Of a stretch of DNA of 15,194 nt, positions 7,057 through 15,194 are shown piece by piece. The notes beneath the pieces were generated by a model, which saw only the letters and a program-made list of their open reading frames with translations, was not told the origin of the DNA and made no database searches. The position numbers and the translations under genes were made by a program. Every line of letters begins with the position of its first letter. Position 1 is the first letter of the stretch. Origin of the DNA: JAJRRH01 sp047638815 (GTDB lineage Bacteria; Bacteroidota; Bacteroidia; Flavobacteriales_D; JABDKJ01); the NCBI GenBank assembly GCA_047638815.1, contig JBLIMR010000058.1, forward strand, positions 1 to 15,194, read 5' to 3'.

Positions 7057-7402
7057 GATTTTTCAGCTTATTATTTAACATATCAGTCAATAGCGTCACC
7101 GTCTTCATTTCACTCATTTCATCTTTTGACACCAGGATTTCAAAGTTCTCTTTTGATTTTTTCAAAATGACCGGTAATGGCAAATTTTCATATGCTGGAG
7201 GAAGATCATTTTTATGATAAAACTTAATCGGATGTTCCAGGCCATCAATAAATTCCTGCCATTCCCTTTTAGGCCCTGCAAGACCGTGCGTAATACTGCA
7301 TAAGTCACAAGTGTAGGTGTCAGGTGAAAACAACTTGTGAGCACTATCCATCATCCCACTAAAAAAGCCCGAATTGGCATTATAAATAAATATTATCTCC
7401 AT
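7040..7402 (-). CDS. Conserved hypothetical protein with CxxC motif, upstream of the yjbQ-like gene
   Basis: A 120-residue probably cytoplasmic protein with no signal peptide or membrane segment. It starts MEIIFIYNANSGFFSG, followed by HKLFSPDTYTCDLCSITHG (residues 22-40), which holds a CDLC motif (32-35), and a conserved-looking Trp48. The pattern of YNAxSG, His-Lys, SPxTY and CxLC is one I associate with a widespread but uncharacterised small-protein family; I cannot give it a function. The cysteines could bind a metal or act in redox chemistry. It ends 17 bases inside the start of the yjbQ-like gene and is the first gene of that two-gene unit, with a -7-like box about 60 bases upstream. 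Coding status is well supported by overlap and frame, function is unknown. Confidence 0.8.
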   Translation of the reverse strand: MEIIFIYNANSGFFSGMMDSAHKLFSPDTYTCDLCSITHGLAGPKREWQEFIDGLEHPIKFYHKNDLPPAYENLPLPVILKKSKENFEILVSKDEMSEMKTVTLLTDMLNNKLKNRDKAL

Positions 7403-7461
7403 TTATCGTGAATCCTTCGTCAGAGCTGCTATTTTATCCAACATTTTGTTTTACTCTTAAG

Positions 7462-7469
7462 CAAATTTA
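7462..7469 (-). promoter_or_regulatory. Candidate -7 promoter box TAAATTTG for the 7402-6646 unit
   Basis: On the minus strand this octamer is TAAATTTG, matching TAnnTTTG, 59 bases before the ATG at 7402. It lies in the 83-base divergent spacer shared with the T9SS cassette. On the plus strand the closest thing to a promoter is TTTG at 7445-7448 with TTAATTTG at 7473-7480, whose spacing and position next to the ATG are poor, so the cassette promoter is unresolved. Confidence 0.4.
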
Positions 7470-7485
7470 TCATTAATTTGGTGGC

Positions 7486-10400
7486 ATGCAGAAGTGGAGG
7501 CATCTAAAGCACGTTTTCTTAGGGATATTAATGTTTATCGGAGTGAATCTGAACGCCCAAGACATTAAAATGATTGAAAATGTCGGACAATGGCATAATA
7601 ATGTTGAATATCGGGCCGAAGTCAGTGGCGGGTATTTATTTGCCGAAAAGAATGCTTTTACCTTCAAATTCTACGACATAAAGGAGCAAATGCAAATTTC
7701 TCGTGCACACATTGGCAAAGGAAATTTCCCGAACAAACTGCATTTTCATTCATACAAAATCAGGTTTTTAGACTCCAATCCAAACACAGCAATATTAACG
7801 AAGGATGTACAAAAGGAAAGATACAACTACTTTCTAGGCAATGATCAAAGTCGCTGGGGTAAAAATGCAAAGGCATATGGTGCTATTTACTATGAAGATA
7901 TCTATCAAAATATTGACCTAGAATTGTATAGTGAAAATAGTTTCGTGAAGTATGATATGATTGTGCATCCTCAAGGTGATCCTGGGCTAATTAAGTTTGC
8001 TTATGATGATGTTGAGAAAATCAAACTCAAAGATGGGTCGTTACATATTAAAACTTCTGTGAACAATGTAATAGAAGAAAAACCATATGCCTATCAATGG
8101 GTAAATGGGACAAAAAGAGAAGTTTATTGCGAATACTTCTTGTTAGGGAACGAGCTATCTTTTTCGGTTGGGGAATATGATAAGAGCCTGCCCTTGATCA
8201 TTGACCCTATTTTGAAATTCTCCACATTCTCAGGATCAACAGCGAACAATTTTGGCTACACCGCGACCTATGATCGCTTCGGATATTTATATTCTGGCAG
8301 CTCAATTTTATCAGGCCTTGGCGAATACCCAACAACTCCGGGGGCCTTCGATACAAGTTTCAATGGAGGATCGGTTGATTTTGGTATTACAAAATATGAT
8401 TCAACAGGAACTTCACTAGTTTATTCAACATACATTGGTGGAAGTGAAAGTGAACTGCCTCATAGTATTGTTGTTAACGATGTGGATGAGATATATATCC
8501 TTGGAACAACTAGTTCTTCAAATTTTCCAATTACATCGGACGCCTTTCAAACGACATTTTATGGTGGATCAGCAGTTAATCTTAATGGATTGGCAGTTAA
8601 TTATGCCAGCGGAACGGATATATTTATTACAAGATTAAGCGCACAAGGAGATGATGTCTTGTCGTCAACTTTTTTGGGTGGCACATCTAACGATGGACTA
8701 AACTTGGCTGACCCAACTACATTCAATTATGCAGATGAAATACGTGGAGAAATTGATCTTGATGAGGATGGCAATGTATACATCGCGACATCCACATTTT
8801 CAACTAACTTTCCTGTTACCACTGACGTTTATCAGTCGAGTAATAATGGTAATCAAGAAGGTGTTGTCGCTAAACTTTCAGGCGATCTGCAAAACCTAGA
8901 TTGGAGCACATATTATGGTGGGGGTGGAAATGATGCTGTATATTCTTTGGCTTTTGATGATATCGGTCAAGTTGTAATTTGTGGTGGAACAAGTTCAGGT
9001 GATCTTGAAATGACGCCAAATGCATATGACAGCTCCTACAATGGGGGGCTAGTAGATGCCTTTACCGCAAAATTTAATGCAGATGTTACTAATGTTGTGA
9101 GCAGTACTTATCTTGGAACGTCAACCTACGACCAAGCCTATTTTGTTGAATTGGATAGTGATAACAATGTTCACTTGTTTGGTCAAAGCACTTCAGGGTC
9201 TGAATATATTTTCAACGCTGGATATGATGATGGCAATAGTGGCCAGTTTATTTCGAAATTCAATGCTGACATGAGTGCTTTCATCTGGAGTACCACATTT
9301 GGTACCGGTGATGGTGCACCAGATATTTCTCCGACAGCTTTCTTGGTTGATTTATGCAGTAGAATATATCTTTCTGGATGGGGTGGCCCAGTGGGGAGTG
9401 GGACATCAAGCACCTTAGGTTTACCTGTAACATCAGATGCCTTTCAGGATGAAACAACAAGTGGGGATTTTTACCTCTTCGTCATTGAAGAGGATGCCTC
9501 GAATTTAGTTTACGCGTCTTTTTACGGTGGTGACATAAGCAATGAACACGTTGACGGAGGCACTAGTAGATTTGACAGGAAGGGAAAGATTTATCAATCC
9601 GTATGTGCCGGTTGTCAAGGGAATAGTGACTTTCCCATTGAACCTGCGAATGCATTCTCATCGACAAATAATTCAGGAGGGTGCAACAACGGAGTATTTA
9701 AATTTGACTTTGACTTACCAGGTATCGTTGCGGACTTTGCTTACGATCCGGCCTGTCTGCCCGATCCGATTCAGTTCAATAATATTAGTGAAGGTGGTTT
9801 AACTTTTCTTTGGGATTTTGGAGACGACACAACATCTGGTGAAAATGATCCGTCTCATTTATACGATGCTCCGGGTGTTTACGAAGTAACACTCATAATT
9901 ACTGATCCCATGTCTTGTAATTTAGCGGATACAATTTCACAAGATCTTATTATTTTACAAGAAGAAAATTTTGAGCTTGAAGAGTATACTATTTGCAACG
10001 GTGAAAGCGTTCAATTAGGTTTCGATCCTATTCCAAGTCCCGGGTACACCTATACTTGGAGCCCAGCTGGAGGATTAACCAATCCAAGTATATCCAATCC
10101 CACAACAACAGTCTCTGTGAGCACAGAATTCACCTTAACGGTAAGCAATGGAGTGTGTGAATCTACCAGTACTCAAAATGTAAATGTGGTGAATTTTGAT
10201 GCGCTTTTCCCTGAAGATGAAACCAGTTGTATTCAAGGATTACAACAAGTGCTTACCATAACTGACTTCCCCGTATCCTCTACCTTCATCTGGTCAATAT
10301 CTCCTGATTTTACAAACCCAATTAATGGGGATCCGAACGCAAATGAGATTACCGTAAATCCAAATGAAACTGAGACTTACTTTGTCCAGATAACTTTTGA

Positions 10401-11703
10401 CGATTGTGAATTAGAAGAATCGGTCAATGTATTTGTAGAAGAATTTGAAGTAGAACTTCCTGAGGTAATTGAACTCTGTGTAAATGAGTCAGAAAATATT
10501 GTCGCAATTGACCCAAGCCCGAGCCCAACTGTGAATTTTCTTTGGGACACAAATGATGCAATCGTTACAAATACAAATAGTCCATCCATAACAGTTTCTA
10601 CTGATGAAAACACCACGCTATATCTAACGGGAACTAGCCTCAATGGTTGTGAGGCAAATGACTCCATAATGTTGAACGTAAATATTATTGCACTTGAGAT
10701 GCCTTTGGATACAATTATTTGTGATGAGACTGAATTAAATTTGGTGGCGAATACATTTGGTACGGGAGATACTTTTACTTGGTCCGATGAACCTACTTTT
10801 ACCAATGTTTTGAGCAGTGATTCCTCCGTGGTGTTGAGCCCAGAAATGTCATCAACTTACTATTTCCAAACTGAAAATTTTTGCGAGATCAATGGGCAAG
10901 TGCAAGTAACAATTGCTTCAGATCTTTATTCGATAAGTCCAGATATTTTTCTTTGTGCGGGTGATGAGTTATCGTTAGAACTAAATGCAATTGTACCGGG
11001 CCAGACGTACACGGTTGATTGGTCTCCTAATGATGGAATAATTTCAGGAGACGGAACTTCTCTTGTCAGTGTTTCTACAGATACTTCTCAATACTTTTAT
11101 GCCGATGTTACGACCAGCGAAGGATGTGAATTTAGCGATTCAGTGCTAGTGGAAGTTTCAGATTTGTCCACTTTTCTTGTGAATGCAACAGCTGATGAAA
11201 CAGTTATACCTCAAGGAGGATCTACCGTTTTACATGCAGTACCTGAGGATAATTTTGACATTAATTGGTCACCTTCAGACCCCTTATCCTCAGCTGGTTC
11301 TTCCAACCCTACAGCAACCCTATTTGAAACAACAACATTCACATTAACAATTTCAGACGAAAGAGTCAATGGTCAGTGCCTACGAGGAGATACGATTACA
11401 ATTAGCGTCTTTGAATTTGATTGTAATCAGCCAACAATATTTGTACCCAATGCATTTAGTCCAAACGGAGATGGATTTAATGATAGCCTTCTAGTACGAA
11501 GTGATTATATCGATGATATGGAACTTTTCATATACAATCGATGGGGCGAATTGGTTTTTGAAACGCAAGATCAAAATATCGGATGGGATGGAACTTTCAA
11601 AGGAGCAACTGCTTCACCTGCTGTATATGTTTATCACTTAAACTTAACATGCATTAATAGACAGAAAGGATTGGTAAAAGGAAATATCACTTTGCTAAAA
11701 TGA
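7486..11703 (+). CDS. T9SS type B surface protein: DUF7948-like, SBBP beta-propeller, PKD, Ig-like repeats, gliding-motility CTD
   Basis: A 1405-residue secreted protein. Residues 1-24 are a signal peptide (MQKWRHLKHV, hydrophobic core, cleavage near NLNA-Q). Residues about 27-240 match the N-terminal region often annotated DUF7948 (ENVGQWHNNVEYRAE..., RYNYFLGND, IDPI). Residues about 245-720 are SBBP-type beta-propeller repeats (LVYSTYIGGS, DIFITRL, NFPITSDAFQ). Residues about 755-820 are a PKD domain with WDFGDD (775-780). Residues about 835-1310 are roughly six Ig-like units with paired cysteines. Residues 1319-1405 are a type B sorting domain (VPNAFSPNGDGFNDSL, IYNRWGELVF, GWDGTFKG, YVYHL). 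Family knowledge says such proteins are exported by T9SS and shuttled or anchored by PorP/SprF partners; SprB is the best-known case. The next gene overlaps it by ATGA. Likely role is an adhesin or structural surface protein; its ligand is unknown. Confidence 0.93.
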   Translation: MQKWRHLKHVFLGILMFIGVNLNAQDIKMIENVGQWHNNVEYRAEVSGGYLFAEKNAFTFKFYDIKEQMQISRAHIGKGNFPNKLHFHSYKIRFLDSNPNTAILTKDVQKERYNYFLGNDQSRWGKNAKAYGAIYYEDIYQNIDLELYSENSFVKYDMIVHPQGDPGLIKFAYDDVEKIKLKDGSLHIKTSVNNVIEEKPYAYQWVNGTKREVYCEYFLLGNELSFSVGEYDKSLPLIIDPILKFSTFSGSTANNFGYTATYDRFGYLYSGSSILSGLGEYPTTPGAFDTSFNGGSVDFGITKYDSTGTSLVYSTYIGGSESELPHSIVVNDVDEIYILGTTSSSNFPITSDAFQTTFYGGSAVNLNGLAVNYASGTDIFITRLSAQGDDVLSSTFLGGTSNDGLNLADPTTFNYADEIRGEIDLDEDGNVYIATSTFSTNFPVTTDVYQSSNNGNQEGVVAKLSGDLQNLDWSTYYGGGGNDAVYSLAFDDIGQVVICGGTSSGDLEMTPNAYDSSYNGGLVDAFTAKFNADVTNVVSSTYLGTSTYDQAYFVELDSDNNVHLFGQSTSGSEYIFNAGYDDGNSGQFISKFNADMSAFIWSTTFGTGDGAPDISPTAFLVDLCSRIYLSGWGGPVGSGTSSTLGLPVTSDAFQDETTSGDFYLFVIEEDASNLVYASFYGGDISNEHVDGGTSRFDRKGKIYQSVCAGCQGNSDFPIEPANAFSSTNNSGGCNNGVFKFDFDLPGIVADFAYDPACLPDPIQFNNISEGGLTFLWDFGDDTTSGENDPSHLYDAPGVYEVTLIITDPMSCNLADTISQDLIILQEENFELEEYTICNGESVQLGFDPIPSPGYTYTWSPAGGLTNPSISNPTTTVSVSTEFTLTVSNGVCESTSTQNVNVVNFDALFPEDETSCIQGLQQVLTITDFPVSSTFIWSISPDFTNPINGDPNANEITVNPNETETYFVQITFDDCELEESVNVFVEEFEVELPEVIELCVNESENIVAIDPSPSPTVNFLWDTNDAIVTNTNSPSITVSTDENTTLYLTGTSLNGCEANDSIMLNVNIIALEMPLDTIICDETELNLVANTFGTGDTFTWSDEPTFTNVLSSDSSVVLSPEMSSTYYFQTENFCEINGQVQVTIASDLYSISPDIFLCAGDELSLELNAIVPGQTYTVDWSPNDGIISGDGTSLVSVSTDTSQYFYADVTTSEGCEFSDSVLVEVSDLSTFLVNATADETVIPQGGSTVLHAVPEDNFDINWSPSDPLSSAGSSNPTATLFETTTFTLTISDERVNGQCLRGDTITISVFEFDCNQPTIFVPNAFSPNGDGFNDSLLVRSDYIDDMELFIYNRWGELVFETQDQNIGWDGTFKGATASPAVYVYHLNLTCINRQKGLVKGNITLLK
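9988..11415 (+). repeat. About six Ig-like repeats within the type B surface protein
   Basis: These encode residues about 835-1310 in units of 75-85 residues. Each unit has a Cys shortly after its start (TICNGES, ETSCIQG, IELCVNES, TIICDET, IFLCAGDE), a central Trp (YTWSP, FIWSI, FLWDT, FTWSD, VDWSP, INWSP), a threonine-rich strand and a second Cys. The last unit lacks the opening Cys. The repeats are divergent in sequence and probably form a stalk that lifts the propeller off the surface. Confidence 0.7.
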
Positions 11704-12707
11704 AGCATTTTCTTTCCATATTGTTTGTCCTATTTTTTGCTCATGTTTGCATAGCCCAAGATGTGCACCTTTCGCAATATTATCATTCTCCGCTGCTAAC
11801 AAATCCTGCTTTAACAGGGAAGCATAGGCAGACAATTAGGCTGGTAATGAACCAACGTCAACAATGGAAATCCGTAACCGTTCCGTTCACCACTTTCGCG
11901 CTCTCTGCTGAAACAAACAGAATTTCCACTAAAAAAAATATTTCTGCTGGATTCAGCATTACGAATGACAAAGCAGGTGATTCAAAACTTAATACCTTTC
12001 AAGTTAATTTAAGTTCAGCATTCGTTTTTTCTGTAAATCCCGACTCTTCGGCCATGGTTCGACTAGGCGCCCAAACAGGTTTTACGCAAAAGAAAATAGA
12101 CTTTAGTGACCTACGTTTCGATGAGCAGTACAATGGTTTTGCGTTTGATCCAAGCTTGCCAAACTTTGAAGATCAATCAAATCTAAAAACAAGTTTTGCC
12201 AATTTGAATCTCGGTCTTGATTTTGATAAAGAAATTGATTCGAGAAGAGGATACGGTATGGGCATTGGTGTTTTTAATTTATTAAATCCAGCGTATAACT
12301 TTTTAGGTGATACCCAATCGAAACTAGAAAATCGCTTGAGTACACAGGCCCATTATCATCAGGACATTGCTAAAGATTGGGATATAATACTTTCCGCTCA
12401 AGGAATGTGGCAAGGCAGCTTCCGAGAACAAATAATTGGTGCGATGTTTAAGAAAATTTGGAGAGATGATAACATCTTGAATCGAGCAGGATACATCGGT
12501 GCCTTCATGAGGGTAAAAGATAGTGGTTCCCTTTTACTCGCGATGGATTATGACGATTGGAAATTTGGCGTGAGTTATGACTTCAACTATTCCCCATTGA
12601 ATGTAGCGAGTCGTTATAGAGGAGGTCTTGAACTTTCTGTTATCTATCTTATTGATATTTTTAATGAAACCATAAAACCTCACAGGGCCTGCCCAGATTT
12701 TATTTAA
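11700..12707 (+). CDS. PorP/SprF family type IX secretion outer-membrane protein
   Basis: A 335-residue beta-barrel outer-membrane protein of the PorP/SprF family. It has a signal peptide (MKHFLSILFVLFFAHVCIA), then the family signature QDVHLSQYYHSPLLTNPALTG (residues 20-40), alternating amphipathic strands throughout and the typical end RACPDF. In Flavobacterium, SprF is needed for export of the type B protein SprB, and PorP is a T9SS component in Porphyromonas. Such genes directly after a type B CTD gene are usually dedicated partners. Its ATG (11700) overlaps the TGA of the adhesin gene by four bases and its TAA overlaps the next ATG by one, so all three are probably made in fixed ratio from one transcript. 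It is one of possibly many paralogs in the genome, not necessarily the core PorP. Confidence 0.93.
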   Translation: MKHFLSILFVLFFAHVCIAQDVHLSQYYHSPLLTNPALTGKHRQTIRLVMNQRQQWKSVTVPFTTFALSAETNRISTKKNISAGFSITNDKAGDSKLNTFQVNLSSAFVFSVNPDSSAMVRLGAQTGFTQKKIDFSDLRFDEQYNGFAFDPSLPNFEDQSNLKTSFANLNLGLDFDKEIDSRRGYGMGIGVFNLLNPAYNFLGDTQSKLENRLSTQAHYHQDIAKDWDIILSAQGMWQGSFREQIIGAMFKKIWRDDNILNRAGYIGAFMRVKDSGSLLLAMDYDDWKFGVSYDFNYSPLNVASRYRGGLELSVIYLIDIFNETIKPHRACPDFI

Positions 12708-14734
12708 TGAAATTGTACAGAACGATCATATTGATTTTGGCCCTCTTTGTAATGGGATCTGTTGATGCTCAGAAACAAAAAGACTGGATCGAACTCGGTG
12801 ATCAAGCGTATGCTATTGGAGATTATTATGGTGCCAGACATTATTTTGAGAATGCGCTAAGTATGGATTCAGCCAAAGCGGCACTACAATATAAATATGC
12901 CGAAACCTTAAGGAATATAAATGATTACAAAGGTGCCGAGCACCAGTACGACAAGGTATATAGAAAAGATAGAGGACGATTTTATCCCTTGGGGATTTTC
13001 TGGATAGCCAAAATGAACGAATATAATGGTGACTATGAAAAAGCCATTGAATTTTGGAAAAAATACAAAAGTGGAGATGATTCTGACATGAAAAAAAGCA
13101 TCAAACAAAGATTAAAATCTTGCGAATTTGCTAAAAAAAACAAAGACGCTGTTGCGCAATATGAAGGTGCTCCATTGGATGTAACAAACGCAGGAAGAAA
13201 GATAAATAGTGCTGAGTCAGAATTTGGGTTAAGTATGATTGGCGATTCCATTTTATACTATAGTTCCTTGCGTGGAGACTACTCTGACGAAGATGTATTG
13301 TTAGAAAACAAATACAACATAAAAATATACAGGAGTACGTTGAAGAGAAAGTTTAAGCGATTTACGGTTGGTAGAGAATTGGGAGAACACATCAACGTTG
13401 AAGAGATGATAACCGCAAATGGCAGTTTCAACGTTGACTTGAGTCTTTTCTTTTATAGTCAATGTGATCAAGACAGGAATTGTGTGATAATGGTTGCAGA
13501 TCACGCTAAAGGGAAGTTTACAAATCCAAGGAAAGTTGATCTGAAGATAAACACACCCAACGCCTCAACTACCCAACCAAATATTGCGAAAATATATGAT
13601 GAGGAACATTTATTTTTCAGTTCTAACCGTCCTGGAGGATTTGGTAAAAATGACATTTGGTTTTGTAAAATAGATGGAGAAAATGTGCTAGGTGAAGTAC
13701 AGAACATGGGGGGAATTATAAATTCTCCTGACAATGAAATTTCTCCTTTTTATGACAGTGACAAAATGGGACTTTACTTTAGTTCCGACTGGCATGAAGG
13801 TTTTGGTGGATTTGATATTTTTTACTCTGGTGGCTTGCCTTTAACCTATACGGTAACACCTAAAAACTTGCTCTCCCCTTTTAACAGCTCTGCCAATGAT
13901 ATGTATTTTGGCAAAACAAACGCCAACGAAGGTTATTTAACTTCTAATAGAGTTGGTTCTCTAGGACAAAGAGGAGAAACATGCTGTAATGACATTTGGT
14001 TTTTTGGAGAGCCTGAAATATCTGATTCATTGCTGGTGGATGAAAAAGAAACCTCAACACAAAATGGTGAGACAGGTTTATCTGATGAAAATTATATCGA
14101 TCCAAATGATCGCATACTTCCTGAAATTGAGAATATCGAAGACCTTTCGAAATATTTACCAATCACATTATATTTCGATAATGATCATCCCAATCCAAAA
14201 ACATTAAAAACGGAAACCGACAAAACTTATAGTCAAACGTATAATCGATATTATACCTTAAGACAAGAGTACAAAGACAATATTCCGTCAGGCTATGACG
14301 GAAAAAAAAGAACGCAACAGGTGAAGGAACTTGATCTCTTTTTTGATGAAAAATTACGAAAAGGAAATGATGATCTTCTTTTCTTTTGCAGACTGCTAGA
14401 AAGAGAATTATTAAAAGGTAGAAAAATAGAACTTGCTATAAAAGGATATGCCAGTCCTCTATCCAGCTCAGACTATAACAAGAACCTTACACTTCGTAGA
14501 ATACGCTCTTTAATAAACGAGCTTAATGAATGGGACAACAAAGCCCTAAGGCCTTTTATTTTAAGAAACGAGGAAGATCTAGGGCAATTACTCTTCAAAG
14601 AAATTCCTTTTGGAGAAAGTCAAGCTGGCAAAAATGTAAGTGACAACCTTGAGAATAGGGCTGTATCTGTTTATAGTACCGAAGCTGCATCCGAGCGAAG
14701 AATCGAAATACTGGAAGTCGAAGAAATGGAATGA
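12707..14734 (+). CDS. TPR-PD40-OmpA-like cell-envelope protein of the T9SS cassette
   Basis: A 675-residue exported protein with a signal peptide (residues 1-21, ending SVDA-Q). Residues about 25-145 form TPR helices (WIELGDQAYAIGDYYGARHYF, DYKGAEHQYDKVY, NGDYEKAIEFWKKY). Residues about 160-435 are WD40-like PD40 beta-propeller units (FFSSNRPGGFGKNDIWF at 302-318, YFSSDWHEGFGGFDIFY at 357-373, LTSNRVG...NDIWFF). Residues about 485-672 are an OmpA-like domain, with the first strand YFDNDHPNP (489-497), a charged insert of about 60 residues, then KIELAIKGYASPLSSSDYN and LRRIRSLINEL, ending ERRIEI. The usual GHTD is GYAS here. The domain plan resembles the PorE and Sph-type proteins linking T9SS to peptidoglycan. 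It is the last cassette gene, overlapping PorP by TAATG. Confidence 0.9.
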   Translation: MKLYRTIILILALFVMGSVDAQKQKDWIELGDQAYAIGDYYGARHYFENALSMDSAKAALQYKYAETLRNINDYKGAEHQYDKVYRKDRGRFYPLGIFWIAKMNEYNGDYEKAIEFWKKYKSGDDSDMKKSIKQRLKSCEFAKKNKDAVAQYEGAPLDVTNAGRKINSAESEFGLSMIGDSILYYSSLRGDYSDEDVLLENKYNIKIYRSTLKRKFKRFTVGRELGEHINVEEMITANGSFNVDLSLFFYSQCDQDRNCVIMVADHAKGKFTNPRKVDLKINTPNASTTQPNIAKIYDEEHLFFSSNRPGGFGKNDIWFCKIDGENVLGEVQNMGGIINSPDNEISPFYDSDKMGLYFSSDWHEGFGGFDIFYSGGLPLTYTVTPKNLLSPFNSSANDMYFGKTNANEGYLTSNRVGSLGQRGETCCNDIWFFGEPEISDSLLVDEKETSTQNGETGLSDENYIDPNDRILPEIENIEDLSKYLPITLYFDNDHPNPKTLKTETDKTYSQTYNRYYTLRQEYKDNIPSGYDGKKRTQQVKELDLFFDEKLRKGNDDLLFFCRLLERELLKGRKIELAIKGYASPLSSSDYNKNLTLRRIRSLINELNEWDNKALRPFILRNEEDLGQLLFKEIPFGESQAGKNVSDNLENRAVSVYSTEAASERRIEILEVEEME

Positions 14735-14741
14735 TAGTATC

Positions 14742-14756
14742 GTGAGGTATCCTCAC
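14742..14756 (+). terminator. Short GC-rich hairpin after the T9SS cassette, probable terminator
   Basis: GTGAGG (14742-14747) and CCTCAC (14751-14756) are perfect inverse complements with a three-base loop, four of six pairs GC. The stem begins eight bases after the TGA of the OmpA-like gene and is followed by AATTTATAT. The downstream T-run is short, so termination may be partial and the next gene could be reached by readthrough. Confidence 0.5.
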
Positions 14757-14790
14757 AATTTATATCTTAGCCCTTCTATTTCTTGATCTA

Positions 14791-15194
14791 TTGAACACTA
14801 AATCAAAAGGCATACTTCTTACGACCATCCTGTTGGTCAGCTTTCTTATATTTTTCTATCACGCAAATATTTTCAATCTGAATGGCTACATGTTTTCAGA
14901 TACTGATGATGGATTAAAAACTTACTATAATTTTCAGTGGCATGTTAATCATGATAACTCCTATGTCCATCTTGACAACATGAATTATCCTTATGGGGAA
15001 TTTATGCTCTATGAAGACTCCATGCCATTTTACAGTACCATCACAAAGCTAATTTCGGAGGTGTTTCCTGGCATTGGCAATTATTCGGTTGGCATCATCA
15101 ATCTATTTTTCTTTTTATCATTATTGATTGGCGCGATTTTCATTTTCCTTATTTTGGAATATTTTCTTGTTTCCCATTACTTGGCTAGTATAGG
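14791..15194 (+). CDS. Multi-pass membrane protein, N-terminal part, possible GT-C type glycosyltransferase (cut by window edge)
   Basis: The frame is open from 14746 to the right edge. No ATG precedes the first membrane segment, so the TTG at 14791 is the best start; it clears the hairpin at 14742-14756 and gives a short basic N-terminus (MNTKSKG). The visible 134 residues show a first membrane helix (ILLTTILLVSFLIFFYH), a non-membrane loop, and a second and longer hydrophobic stretch (VGIINLFFFLSLLIGAIFIFLILEYF). The loop contains FSDTDDGLKTYYNFQW and NMNYPYGEFMLYEDSMP. An Asp-rich stretch with a PYG motif after the first helix resembles the large first loop of GT-C membrane glycosyltransferases and related uncharacterised Bacteroidota membrane proteins. 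The function is inferred only from that layout. It is on the same strand as the cassette but after a terminator-like hairpin. Confidence 0.75.
   Translation, partial: MNTKSKGILLTTILLVSFLIFFYHANIFNLNGYMFSDTDDGLKTYYNFQWHVNHDNSYVHLDNMNYPYGEFMLYEDSMPFYSTITKLISEVFPGIGNYSVGIINLFFFLSLLIGAIFIFLILEYFLVSHYLASI

Noticed and set aside
7473..7667. Minus-strand 64-residue frame overlapping the start of the adhesin gene
   Set aside because: It is antisense to the signal peptide and N-terminal domain of the large gene, and its sequence shows no family features. The divergent spacer is better explained by two promoters.
9542..9802. Plus-strand 86-residue frame inside the adhesin gene
   Set aside because: It is out of frame within the propeller and PKD coding region, without its own start signals or domain, so it is a shadow.
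10377..10805. 142-residue open frame on the minus strand
   Set aside because: It lies wholly inside the well-supported type B surface gene, has no recognisable domain and reads as the complement of a Ser/Thr/Glu-rich repeat region. It is an antisense shadow.

Overview
The window looks like a piece of a Bacteroidota chromosome, probably a free-living gliding or surface-colonising lineage such as Flavobacteriales, Saprospirales or Chitinophagales. Three things support this. The DNA is AT-rich. There is a three-gene type IX secretion (T9SS) cassette made of a type B C-terminal-domain (CTD) adhesin, a PorP/SprF protein and a TPR-PD40-OmpA protein. Several intergenic regions carry the TAnnTTTG type of -7 promoter box. 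No rRNA, tRNA, CRISPR array, transposase, integrase or phage gene was seen.

Layout, left to right. Positions 1-2797, minus strand: two tandem paralogous secreted proteins. The left one is cut by the window edge. The complete one has a signal peptide, about seven FG-GAP-like repeats, an Fn3-like segment, a plant-type leucine-rich repeat region and a C-terminal pair of dockerin-like calcium-binding repeats. Positions 2980-6428, minus strand: a compact housekeeping operon read from right to left. It encodes a fused alpha/beta 2-oxoacid dehydrogenase E1, a small S4 RNA-binding protein coupled to it by a TAATG junction, and MurQ of cell-wall recycling. Positions 6646-7402, minus strand: a CxxC-containing conserved small protein overlapping a YjbQ/UPF0047 family protein.

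Positions 7486-14734, plus strand: the T9SS cassette, with the three genes joined by an ATGA and a TAATG overlap. The first protein is a 1405-residue surface beta-propeller/PKD/Ig-like protein ending in a type B sorting domain. The second is its likely outer-membrane PorP/SprF partner. The third is a probable periplasmic or outer-membrane anchor with a divergent, enlarged OmpA-like domain. The expected model is that the PorP-like protein and the OmpA-like protein serve export and surface anchoring of the first gene's product. A short GC-rich hairpin closes the cassette. From 14791 a multi-pass membrane protein, possibly a GT-C type glycosyltransferase, starts with a TTG and runs off the window.

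All families are recognised and no unknown defence or mobile system is evident. The points most worth a second look are the tandem FG-GAP/LRR/dockerin-like paralogs with no visible T9SS signal, the translationally coupled adhesin-PorP-OmpA cassette with its altered OmpA domain, and the 120-residue CxxC protein overlapping the YjbQ gene.
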